Source: JAULUH01 sp032111745 (GTDB taxonomy: Bacteria > Chloroflexota > Anaerolineae > JAAEKA01). Taken from it: a DNA stretch of 12,227 bases. Made by a program: the position numbers and the translations under genes. Below, piece after piece: positions 5,982 through 12,227 of this stretch. Every line of letters starts with the position of its first letter. The first letter of the stretch is position 1. The notes under the pieces were generated by a model that was given only the letters and a program-made list of their open reading frames with translations, was not told where the DNA came from and ran no database searches. Where the stretch lies: the NCBI GenBank assembly GCA_032111745.1, contig JAULUH010000468.1:1-12227 (forward strand), given 5' to 3'.

Positions 5982-7139
5982 ATGCGCGGCGACGGCAAAG
6001 AAAAGGCCCTGGAGACTACCATGGCCAACTTGAGGAAGCGCTTTGGCGAGGGCGCGATCATGAAGCTGGGTGAAGCTGCCGACATGCGGGTAGAGGCCAT
6101 CCCGACGGGCGCCCTGTCCCTTGACCTGGCCCTGGGCGTGGGGGGTATCCCGCGCGGCCGGGTAACGGAGATCTACGGTCCGGAGGCGTCGGGCAAGACC
6201 ACCATCTGCCTACACGTGGTCGCCGAGGCTCAGCGGATGGGCGGCACGTGCGCGTTCGTCGACGTGGAGCATGCGCTCGACCCAACCTACGCCGAGCGCA
6301 TCGGCGTAAACGTCGACGAGCTCTACGTATCGCAGCCAGACACGGGCGAACAGGCCCTGGAGATTGCCGAGGCCCTGGTTCGCTCGGGTGCCATGGATGT
6401 AGTGGTGATCGACTCGGTGGCTGCCCTGGTGCCGCGGGCGGAGATCGAGGGGGAGATGGGAGACAGCCACATGGGCTTGCAGGCGCGGCTGATGAGCCAG
6501 GCCCTGCGCAAGCTCTCAGGGGCGATCAAGCAATCCAACACCGCCATGATCTTCACGAACCAGCTGCGGCAGAAGATCGGCATCATGTTCGGCAACCCGG
6601 AGACCACCTCGGGTGGGATGGCACTGAAATTCTACGCCAGCGTGCGCCTGGATGTGCGCAGCATCCAGACCCTCAAGCACCAGGGCCACGTCATCGGCAA
6701 TCGCTGCCGGGTGACGGTCAAGAAGAACAAGGTTGCCCCTCCCTTCCGCCAGGCTGAGTTCGACATCATGTACAATGAGGGCATCAGCAGGACCGGTGAC
6801 CTGCTGGATCTTGCGGTAGAGCACGACATCGTGACCAAGCGGGGGGCGTTCTACACCTTTGGGGATACCCGCCTGGGCCAGGGCCGGGAGAACGCCAAGC
6901 AGTTCCTGATGGAATCGCCTGAGATGTTGTGGGAGATCGACGGCCTAATGCGGGAGCAGGTGGGCCTGCCTCGTACCTTCGTGCCGGAAGGGGATGCCGG
7001 CAAGATCGTAAGCCTGCCCAAGGCCTCCACCCCAGCGGCCCATCCGGTGTCGCGGCCGGTTATCGACGATGAGGCGGACGAGGAAGAGTTCGGCGCCGAG
7101 TACGAGGAAGATGACGCCGAGATGGATGAGGCGGCCTAG
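5982..7139 (+). CDS. recA: Recombinase RecA
   Basis: A 385-residue RecA that forms filaments on single-stranded DNA, drives strand exchange and triggers LexA self-cleavage. Residue numbers track E. coli RecA: Walker A GPEASGKT at 66-73, catalytic E96 in VEHALD, Walker B VVIDSV at 141-146, and the allosteric glutamine Q194 in FTNQLRQKIG. Loop 1 (EGEMGDSHMG, 156-165) and loop 2 (around FGNPETTSGG, 203-212) are intact. The C terminus ends in a strongly acidic tail (about 368-385), as in other RecA proteins, where it restrains DNA binding. The start is well fixed by AGGAGG at 5970-5975, 6 bases upstream. The gene is divergent from the Crp/Fnr regulator and appears monocistronic, with its own promoter and SOS-like operator. 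Confidence 0.99.
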   Translation: MRGDGKEKALETTMANLRKRFGEGAIMKLGEAADMRVEAIPTGALSLDLALGVGGIPRGRVTEIYGPEASGKTTICLHVVAEAQRMGGTCAFVDVEHALDPTYAERIGVNVDELYVSQPDTGEQALEIAEALVRSGAMDVVVIDSVAALVPRAEIEGEMGDSHMGLQARLMSQALRKLSGAIKQSNTAMIFTNQLRQKIGIMFGNPETTSGGMALKFYASVRLDVRSIQTLKHQGHVIGNRCRVTVKKNKVAPPFRQAEFDIMYNEGISRTGDLLDLAVEHDIVTKRGAFYTFGDTRLGQGRENAKQFLMESPEMLWEIDGLMREQVGLPRTFVPEGDAGKIVSLPKASTPAAHPVSRPVIDDEADEEEFGAEYEEDDAEMDEAA

Positions 7140-7221
7140 GACGGCGATAAAACGTCAGGGGAGCGTAGGCTGAACGTCCGGCACAGACTCTCAACAATCG
7201 TATAGAATATCCTTACGCAAT

Positions 7222-7265
7222 GGCGGCCTGCCACGCCCTGGTCACAGGGTGCCTGGTGGGCCGCC
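7222..7265 (+). terminator. 44-bp imperfect inverted repeat after recA, possible terminator
   Basis: GGCGGC (7222-7227) pairs with GCCGCC (7260-7265), CCAC (7231-7234) with GTGG, and CCCTG (7236-7240) with CAGGG (7245-7249) around a GTCA loop. Together they make a long interrupted hairpin about 80 bases past the recA stop and 30 bases before the -35 of the next gene. That is where a terminator is expected, but there is no real T-run after it, so the role is uncertain. Confidence 0.4.
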
Positions 7266-7294
7266 GGCCATTTCGGGGCGGGTCATGGCTGGCT

Positions 7295-7330
7295 TTGACA
7301 GCCGTCTGGCCGGATGCTACAATCTCAGCC
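7295..7330 (+). promoter_or_regulatory. Promoter of the lipoprotein gene
   Basis: TTGACA at 7295-7300, a 17-base spacer and TACAAT at 7318-7323, with TGC just before the -10. Transcription would start near 7330, giving about 30 bases of leader before ATG 7360. This placement rules out the in-frame GTG 7249 and ATG 7285 as starts from this promoter. It probably serves both surface-protein genes, as I see no promoter before the second. Confidence 0.78.
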
Positions 7331-7359
7331 TGACCGACTCAGCCGCGCGATCCTCGCCT

Positions 7360-8682
7360 ATGAATGCCCGCCACCCCACGCTGTCTAGCCGTTGCCTCAG
7401 GCGCCAGTGCGCCTCCGGCCTGCTGGCGGCCCTGGTCTTCGTAGCCGCAGGCTGCGGGCCTGGGGCTCTGCCGACGCCGGACCGCAGCGCCCTGGCGACC
7501 CTGCCCACGGCCACGCCCACGGAGCCCACGCCGTCCTCCCAAGTGCAGCTACCGCCACGACCGACTGACACACCTTCACCCACTCGCACGCCCACAGCGA
7601 CGGCCACGGGCACCAGCACACCCACGCCCACCGGCACACCTACCGCTGTGCCGACGCCCACCGCCACGCCGGGGCCATTAACCATGGCCGTGGGCGTGCG
7701 CGACCCCCTAATAGAGCAGCTGGAGGCGGCGGGCTACAGCCTGGCCGGGCGCCAGGAAGCCCCGGATGGCGACGGCCGGGTGGTAGCCATGCTCCTGAAG
7801 CCAGCGGTGGATTCCACGGTGGGGAACTCTGTGCCCCGGTTGCTCGTCTATCGTTTCGTGGCCGGCATGGCCCCGGACCTGATCTTCAGGGATGAGGGCA
7901 ACGACGTGGTTCTGGCCTTTGCCGGCACCGGCGCCAGCCCGGACGTCCCGTTGGGCTGGCGCGATATCAACGGCGATGGCTGGCTGGAACTGGCCATCCG
8001 GGCCTTCAACGGCGGTGATTGTTGGGCGTGCAACCGCACCTACGTGCTGCAGCTGCGTCCCACCGGCGACGAGGCCAGCGGCGGCGAGCGCCTCCGAGAG
8101 ATAACCGGGGCCTTGCCCGCCGTCAATCTGCTCAGGAATCCCATGATCCCCAAACGGCTGAACGATCTCGACGGCGATGGCCAGCTGGAGATCGAAGTGC
8201 TTGATGGCACCTTCGAGTTCGGCTTTGGGCTATCGCGCGACCAATCCCCTGGCCTGTACCGGGTTTTTGACTGGGATGGGGAGCGCTATGTCGATGCGTC
8301 GACCCGTTTCCCAGGGTACTTCGAAGGCCAGATCGGCGCGTCCCGGGCCAGCCTTGAGGCAGGCTACGGGACAGCGCTCGATCCCGGGGCGGTGATTGGC
8401 CAGGCTGTCCTGATCCTCCTGGCCTACGATGCCCGCGGGCAGCGGGATGAAGGTTGGGCGCTCTTCCAGCAGCTCACTGATCCGCTGAACTGGCAGGGCG
8501 AGGCGTCGGAGGGCGCCACGGCCCTGCTGGTAGCTGTACGCGACCATCTGCGCGGCCAGGTCGAGCGAAGCGAGCGCTTTGCCCCCTGGCCGCCCCAAGT
8601 CCCGGAACCCGGAGCTCCTTCCGAGCAGGGAACGCCGGTCCTGACGCCGCTGCCCACAGCCGAGGCGACGCCTGGCAGCTGA
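7360..8682 (+). CDS. Surface lipoprotein with Pro/Thr spacer and calcium-loop (FG-GAP-like) repeats
   Basis: With ATG 7360 the product is 440 residues. It has a basic N region, a hydrophobic core and a lipobox-like end (FVAAGC) with the acylated cysteine at C32. Residues about 38-106 are a Pro/Thr/Ala spacer, as in lipoproteins that hold a domain away from the membrane. The folded part (about 107-410) has two acidic turns, DINGDGWLEL (202-211) and DLDGDGQLEIEV (269-280). These match the D-x-D/N-x-D-G calcium loops of FG-GAP/VCBS or dockerin-like repeats. A C-W-A-C pair (221-224) follows the first and could be a disulfide. A second Pro/Thr-rich stretch ends the protein. No enzyme motif is seen. 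The start is set by the promoter at 7295-7323; the ribosome site is weak. The beta-helix gene follows 114 bases later. Confidence 0.85.
   Translation: MNARHPTLSSRCLRRQCASGLLAALVFVAAGCGPGALPTPDRSALATLPTATPTEPTPSSQVQLPPRPTDTPSPTRTPTATATGTSTPTPTGTPTAVPTPTATPGPLTMAVGVRDPLIEQLEAAGYSLAGRQEAPDGDGRVVAMLLKPAVDSTVGNSVPRLLVYRFVAGMAPDLIFRDEGNDVVLAFAGTGASPDVPLGWRDINGDGWLELAIRAFNGGDCWACNRTYVLQLRPTGDEASGGERLREITGALPAVNLLRNPMIPKRLNDLDGDGQLEIEVLDGTFEFGFGLSRDQSPGLYRVFDWDGERYVDASTRFPGYFEGQIGASRASLEAGYGTALDPGAVIGQAVLILLAYDARGQRDEGWALFQQLTDPLNWQGEASEGATALLVAVRDHLRGQVERSERFAPWPPQVPEPGAPSEQGTPVLTPLPTAEATPGS
7471..7677 (+). repeat. Low-complexity Pro/Thr codon tract
   Basis: A run of mostly CCN and ACN codons encoding the lipoprotein spacer (residues 38-106), with recurring CCCACG and ACGCC units. 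It is coding and in frame throughout. Such tracts tend to vary in length between strains by slippage. Confidence 0.6.
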
Positions 8683-8796
8683 CCCATCCGGCCCGGTTCC
8701 CCACACCCATAGCGCCATCATCCCCGAGGCAAGCCATCGCAGAGCTGATAGCGCGGGCATCTCTTTGCCATCACTTGATCCCCAAGGAGGCCTACC

Positions 8797-10845
8797 ATGG
8801 ATCGTCCCACACGAATACCTGGCCCTGGCGCAATGAGCACCCTGCGTCGCCTGTTGCTTGGCAGCCTGTGCGCAGCCATGCTGTGTGGCCTGGCGCTACT
8901 GCCGGCGGCCCAGGCTGAGGAGAATGCCTTCGACGTCTGTCCTGCAGGATGCCGGTATAGCTCGATCCAGGCAGCTGTCGACGCGGCCACACCGGGCACC
9001 ACGCTGCGGGTGGGGCCAGGAACCTATCGGGAAAGCCTGAAGCTGAAGGGAGGCGTGGGGATTAGCGGCGCCGGTCCGGAGCAGACCATCATCCAGGGCA
9101 ACGGCAACGAGCCAGCCGTGCGGGCCATTGGCAGCGCCATCCAGCGCAGCGCCGTCTATGAGGGGATGACTATCGCCGGTGGTGGTGGCGAGTCTGGTGC
9201 CGGAATGTTCGTCTACGACCACGCCGCCCCGACCTTGCGCAACCTGTTGATCCGAAACAACGCGGTGAACCGAGGCGCCCTGGGCGGTGGCCTCTACGTG
9301 GCTGCCGGTGCAGATCCACTACTGGAAGGGGTCACGATACGCGACAACCAGGCCTCCTTGGGAGCGGCCATCTCGATGTGGCAGGCGCGAGCGACCGTGC
9401 GCAACAGCTCACTCGTCAACAACGTGGCCCAGGGGCCCAGCGGCGCGGCTGCGGCCGCAGTGTATGCAGAAGAATCCGCCATCACGCTGGAGAACACCGT
9501 GATCTCAGGGACGACAGCGCGCCTGGGCGGTGGCCTGGCCGCCATTAAAGGCTCCACGGCGACCGTGTCCGGAGGCCGGCTGGAGAACAACCGCGCCACT
9601 GAGCAAGGCGGTGGTGCGTTCATCGGAAACGGGTCCACCTTGACGCTCAACGGCACCACCATCGCCGGCAACCGATCGTTGGACGGCGGTGGCATTACCG
9701 TGAACAATTCGGTGCTGGACTGCCAGGGCTGCGTGATCAGCGGCAACAGCGCAGACAAGTTCAGCGGCGGCATCAATGGCGTCAACAACAGCAAGATCAC
9801 CCTGCGCAACGCGGTGATCGAGAACAACCGCGCGGGCACGGAGGCGGGGGGTGCGACCTTTCAGACTGGGACGCAGGCCACCCTGGAGGACTGCGTGGTC
9901 CGCAATAACAGCACCGACCCCATCGCGGGCGGTGGGGGTGGCTTCAAGATCTACGATCCAGGCACCAAGGCCGTCTTGCAGCGGGTGAAAGTAATCGGCA
10001 ACGAGGCTGCCGACGGTGCCGGCGTCTATGTCGAAACCCAGGGAACGGCGACGATCATAGCCAGCGAGATCCGCGACAATCGCGCCACGCGCTACGGCGC
10101 GGGCCTGGTCCTCAACGACCGGGTCTCGGTCACCATCTCGGACAGCGTGATCGAGAACAACCAGGCTGCCAACAATGGCGGTGGACTGTGGGCCATCAAC
10201 CGGGCGCAGGTGAGGGTAGAGGGAAGCCAGATCAAGTCCAACCAGAGCGGTGGCGTGGGAGGAGGCGTGATCGCCACTGATGGCAGCGTAGTCGAGCTGA
10301 AGAACAACCTGATCGCCAGCAACCGTTCATCCCTCGAGGGCGATGGCCTGTACCTGGCCGGCTCGACTGTGACGTTGACCAACAACTCGGTGGTGCACAA
10401 CGACCCCAACGGGGGGGGCGACGGCCTGATCCTGGTCAGCGGCGCGGCCGTTCACATGACCAACAACATCGTCTATGGCAATGGCTTTGGCATTCGCAAC
10501 GGCAAGCCTGCCACCTCCCAGCGCAACGACGTGTACGGCAACGCCAAGGCCAACTACAGTGGTTTCACGCCGGACGGCAGTGACCTGAGCGTCGATCCGC
10601 AGTTCGTCAGCGGGTACTATTTGAGCCAGGCGAGCGCCGGCCAGGGTGTGACCAGCCCCCTGGTGGATGCTGGGAGTAGCACGGCGGCGGATTTGGGGCT
10701 GCACACCCGGACGACGCGCACCAACGGCGTGCCGGACCAGGGCACCGTGGATATCGGATACCATTACCCCACGTCGGCGTCTCCGGTTGTGGTGACCTAT
10801 CGCTTCCGGTCCTTCGTCCCGGCCGTGCCCATCCGGGTTCGCTAA
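8797..10845 (+). CDS. Secreted right-handed parallel beta-helix protein
   Basis: A 682-residue exported protein. The signal peptide runs from basic RR (17-18) through a hydrophobic core to an A-Q-A cleavage site after residue 40. Residues about 45-101 resemble the DUF1565-type N-cap that opens many beta-helices (SIQAAVDAATPGTTLRVGPGTY). About fifteen coils of 22-25 residues follow, each with an Asn at the turn (IRNNAV, LENNRAT, ISGNSAD, IENNQAA, IASNRSS and others), the asparagine ladder of PbH1 repeats. The end has a VDAG...G...DIGYHYP motif (DIGYHY at 652-657), seen in choice-of-anchor beta-helix proteins, then a short basic tail. Such folds serve as polysaccharide lyases, adhesins or surface proteins; I see no catalytic set. 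AAGGAGG at 8784-8790, 6 bases upstream, fixes the start. The 114-base gap before it shows no clear promoter. Confidence 0.92.
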   Translation: MDRPTRIPGPGAMSTLRRLLLGSLCAAMLCGLALLPAAQAEENAFDVCPAGCRYSSIQAAVDAATPGTTLRVGPGTYRESLKLKGGVGISGAGPEQTIIQGNGNEPAVRAIGSAIQRSAVYEGMTIAGGGGESGAGMFVYDHAAPTLRNLLIRNNAVNRGALGGGLYVAAGADPLLEGVTIRDNQASLGAAISMWQARATVRNSSLVNNVAQGPSGAAAAAVYAEESAITLENTVISGTTARLGGGLAAIKGSTATVSGGRLENNRATEQGGGAFIGNGSTLTLNGTTIAGNRSLDGGGITVNNSVLDCQGCVISGNSADKFSGGINGVNNSKITLRNAVIENNRAGTEAGGATFQTGTQATLEDCVVRNNSTDPIAGGGGGFKIYDPGTKAVLQRVKVIGNEAADGAGVYVETQGTATIIASEIRDNRATRYGAGLVLNDRVSVTISDSVIENNQAANNGGGLWAINRAQVRVEGSQIKSNQSGGVGGGVIATDGSVVELKNNLIASNRSSLEGDGLYLAGSTVTLTNNSVVHNDPNGGGDGLILVSGAAVHMTNNIVYGNGFGIRNGKPATSQRNDVYGNAKANYSGFTPDGSDLSVDPQFVSGYYLSQASAGQGVTSPLVDAGSSTAADLGLHTRTTRTNGVPDQGTVDIGYHYPTSASPVVVTYRFRSFVPAVPIRVR

Positions 10846-10868
10846 CCACCAAACGCGATCATGAATGC

Positions 10869-10886
10869 AGGGGCATGCATGCCCCT
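10869..10886. repeat. 18-bp perfect palindrome between convergent genes
   Basis: AGGGGCATGCATGCCCCT reads the same on both strands. As RNA it gives a 7-bp stem with a TGCA loop. It lies between the beta-helix stop and the prfB stop and covers the first two bases of the prfB TAG on the - strand. It may be a bidirectional transcription end, though neither side has a T-run, or one copy of a dispersed REP-like palindrome. Confidence 0.55.
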
Positions 10887-11998
10887 ACTCGTCCCCGTTC
10901 TCGCCCAGGCGGCTCTTCAGCCAGGCCTCCATGAAGCCATCCAGGTCGCCGTCCAGCACGCGAACCGGGTTGCCGACCTCGAAGTCGGTACGCAGGTCCT
11001 TGACCATCTGGTAAGGCTGCAGCACGTAGGAGCGAATCTGGTTGCCCCAGCCCATCTCCACGTGCTTGCCCTTGAGACGAGACCGCTCCTCCTCACGTTT
11101 CTGCAGCTCCAGGTCATATAGCTTGCCGCGCAGCACACGCATCGCAGACTGGCGGTTCTGCAGCTGGCTGCGCTCGTTTTGGCACTGGACCACGAGTCCT
11201 GTGGGAAGATGGGTAAGGCGAATGGCCGTGGCGTTCTTCTGCACGTTCTGGCCGCCAGCGCTGCCGGCGCGATAGACGTCGACGCGCAGGTCATCAGGCT
11301 TGATCTCAACCTCAATGTCGTCGTCCAGCATGGGCAGCACCTCCACCAGGGCAAAGGAGGTGTGGCGCCGCGAGGACGAGTCAAAGGGGCTGATGCGCAC
11401 CAGGCGGTGCACCCCCCGCTCCGAGCCCAGATAACCATAGGCCCAGGGGCCGTCGATCTCCACGGTGACGCTCTTGATGCCGGCCTCCTCGCCGTCGGTG
11501 CGATCGGTGAGCTCGGTGCTATAGCCCTTGCGCTCGGCCCAGCGCAGGTACATGCGCAGCAGCATCTCGGCCCAGTCCTGGGCCTCGGTGCCACCGGCGC
11601 CAGCATGGATGGACAAGATGGCCCCATTCCGGTCGTGGCGCCCGCCGAGGGCCAGCCGGAACTCCAACCTCTCCAGGTCCGCAGCCAAGGCCTCGACATC
11701 ATCCGCCACTGCCGCGGCGGTGTCGGCATCCTCTTCCGCCTCGGCCAGGTCCAGCAGCTCCTGGCTGTCGCCAATGCGCCGGGACAGGCGGTTCCAGATC
11801 TCCAGCTCCTCCTTGAGCTCGTTGAGCTCCCGAATCAGGGCCTGGGCCGATGTGGGGTCATCCCAGAAGCCCGCGCTGGCCGTCATTTCCTCGAGCTCCG
11901 CTGCGCGCTGGCTTTTGCCGGCTAAGTCAAAGACGCCTCCGCAGCTCGGTAATGCGGTCGTTCAGCTCCGCCAATTGCGTCTTGATATCCTCAATCAT
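10885..11998 (-). CDS. prfB: Peptide chain release factor 2, with programmed +1 frameshift
   Basis: RF2 recognises UGA and UAA and triggers peptide release at the ribosome. The reading frame is in two parts: ATG 11998 begins a 23-codon segment ending at TGA 11929-11927, and the rest is read in the +1 frame from GAC at 11928 to TAG 10885. The joined protein is 370 residues, against 365 in E. coli. The codon-recognition tripeptide S-P-F is at 203-205 and the catalytic G-G-Q at 248-250, followed by the expected THLPTG and QCQNERSQ. SPF identifies RF2 rather than RF1, which has PxT. AAGGAG at 12007-12012, 8 bases before ATG 11998, is the ribosome site. ATG 11886 in the second frame is only an internal methionine. 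The gene follows ftsY by 22 bases and is probably in the same operon. Confidence 0.97.
11926..11941 (-). promoter_or_regulatory. RF2 autoregulatory +1 frameshift site
   Basis: On the - strand the site reads CGGAGGCGTCTTTGAC. It has a Shine-Dalgarno-like GGAGG, three bases, the slippery CTT, an in-frame TGA and then C. The E. coli element AGGGGGTATCTTTGAC has the same layout and spacing. When RF2 is scarce, slow termination at this poor TGA-C context lets the ribosome slip +1 and make more RF2. The mechanism is known for the family; here it is read from sequence. Confidence 0.96.
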
Positions 11999-12020
11999 GC
12001 TATGTTCTCCTTAGATCTAG

Positions 12021-12227
12021 TTATACAAACAGCGAGTCGACAAACGCCCGCGGGTCAAAGGCCGCCAGGTCGCTCACGGTCTCGCCCGTGCCGACAAATC
12101 GTACCGGCACACCCAGCTCCCTGGCGATGGCGAACACGATGCCGCCCTTGGCCGTGCCGTCAAGCTTGGTTAGCACCACCCCAGTGACGTTGACGGCGTC
12201 CTTGAAGTGGCGGGCCTGGCTGAGCGC
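12021..12227 (-). CDS. ftsY: Signal recognition particle receptor FtsY (C-terminal part)
   Basis: The last 68 codons of the SRP-receptor GTPase, cut by the window edge. FtsY docks the SRP-ribosome complex at the membrane so that membrane proteins are inserted during translation. The visible part holds the G4 guanine-specificity motif T-K-L-D followed by GTAKGG. This is the FtsY form; the SRP partner Ffh usually has GDARGG. The G5 region VRFVGTGETVSDLAAFDP comes next and the protein ends DSLFV, a normal FtsY end. The frame is open to the window edge. It lies immediately upstream of prfB. Confidence 0.97.
   Translation of the reverse strand, partial: ALSQARHFKDAVNVTGVVLTKLDGTAKGGIVFAIARELGVPVRFVGTGETVSDLAAFDPRAFVDSLFV

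Noticed and set aside
7203..7208. TAGAAT as a possible -10 between recA and the lipoprotein
   Set aside because: No acceptable -35 lies 16-18 bases upstream, and a much better promoter lies closer to the gene.
7249..7359. N-terminal extension of the lipoprotein from GTG 7249
   Set aside because: It would begin upstream of the promoter at 7295-7323 and would bury the signal peptide 37 residues inside the protein.
8683..8796. Search for a separate promoter or terminator before the beta-helix gene
   Set aside because: Only weak pairings (GGCAA with TTGCC) and no matching -35/-10 pair were found; the clear element is the ribosome site at 8784-8790.
10917..11774. 285-codon open frame on the - strand
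   Set aside because: Out-of-frame shadow of prfB rich in Arg, Ser, Cys and Trp.
11179..11925. 248-codon open frame on the + strand
   Set aside because: Antisense to prfB, which is certain.
12012..12019. TAGATCTA palindrome between ftsY and prfB
   Set aside because: Eight bases are too short to mean anything alone, and it sits next to an ordinary ribosome site.
1..12227. CRISPR arrays, tRNA or rRNA genes, insertion sequences, attachment sites, toxin-antitoxin pairs
   Set aside because: None seen on either strand: no regularly spaced repeats, no transposase or integrase motifs, and no cloverleaf-like sequence noticed by eye.

Overview
The window is GC-rich bacterial chromosome, densely packed, with strong G/C preference at codon third positions. 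I see no rRNA, tRNA, insertion sequence, CRISPR array or phage gene. The likely source is an environmental Chloroflexota bacterium, perhaps Anaerolineae-like. This is inference, from a lipoprotein with a long Pro/Thr spacer, a large secreted beta-helix protein, a GAAC-N4-GTTC-like SOS box at recA, and the overall composition. No taxonomic marker was compared against a database.

Layout. Positions 1-2574 (+) hold the tail of an unidentified gene, an EamA-type drug/metabolite transporter, a small MazG/dCTPase-type nucleotide pyrophosphohydrolase and a TPR-like helical repeat protein, packed as one probable operon. Positions 2583-5707 (-) hold, in transcription order, a Crp/Fnr-family regulator, a polytopic membrane protein resembling a worn MFS carrier, D-aminoacyl-tRNA deacylase (dtd) and a conserved-looking helical protein of unknown function. 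Positions 5708-5981 are a divergent regulatory region: a near-consensus promoter fires leftward into the regulator and another rightward into recA. The recA promoter carries a LexA-like box between its -35 and -10 elements. Positions 5982-7139 (+) are recA. A 44-bp inverted repeat and a clean promoter follow, then a surface lipoprotein (7360-8682) and a secreted parallel beta-helix protein (8797-10845). Positions 10885-12227 (-) hold the end of ftsY followed by prfB.

The housekeeping set (recA, dtd, prfB, ftsY) is ordinary in content. Four points change a naive annotation. prfB is one 370-residue protein read through a programmed +1 frameshift at an in-frame TGA, so a caller that ignores this loses its first 37 residues. 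The regulator cannot start at the furthest upstream ATG, because that codon lies upstream of its own promoter. The lipoprotein likewise starts at 7360, not at the upstream GTG. The recA promoter carries a probable SOS operator.

I did not find a convincing new defence, mobile or biosynthetic system. The least explained items are the 196-residue protein at 2583-3173, the paired lipoprotein and beta-helix surface genes, and a palindrome overlapping the prfB stop codon.
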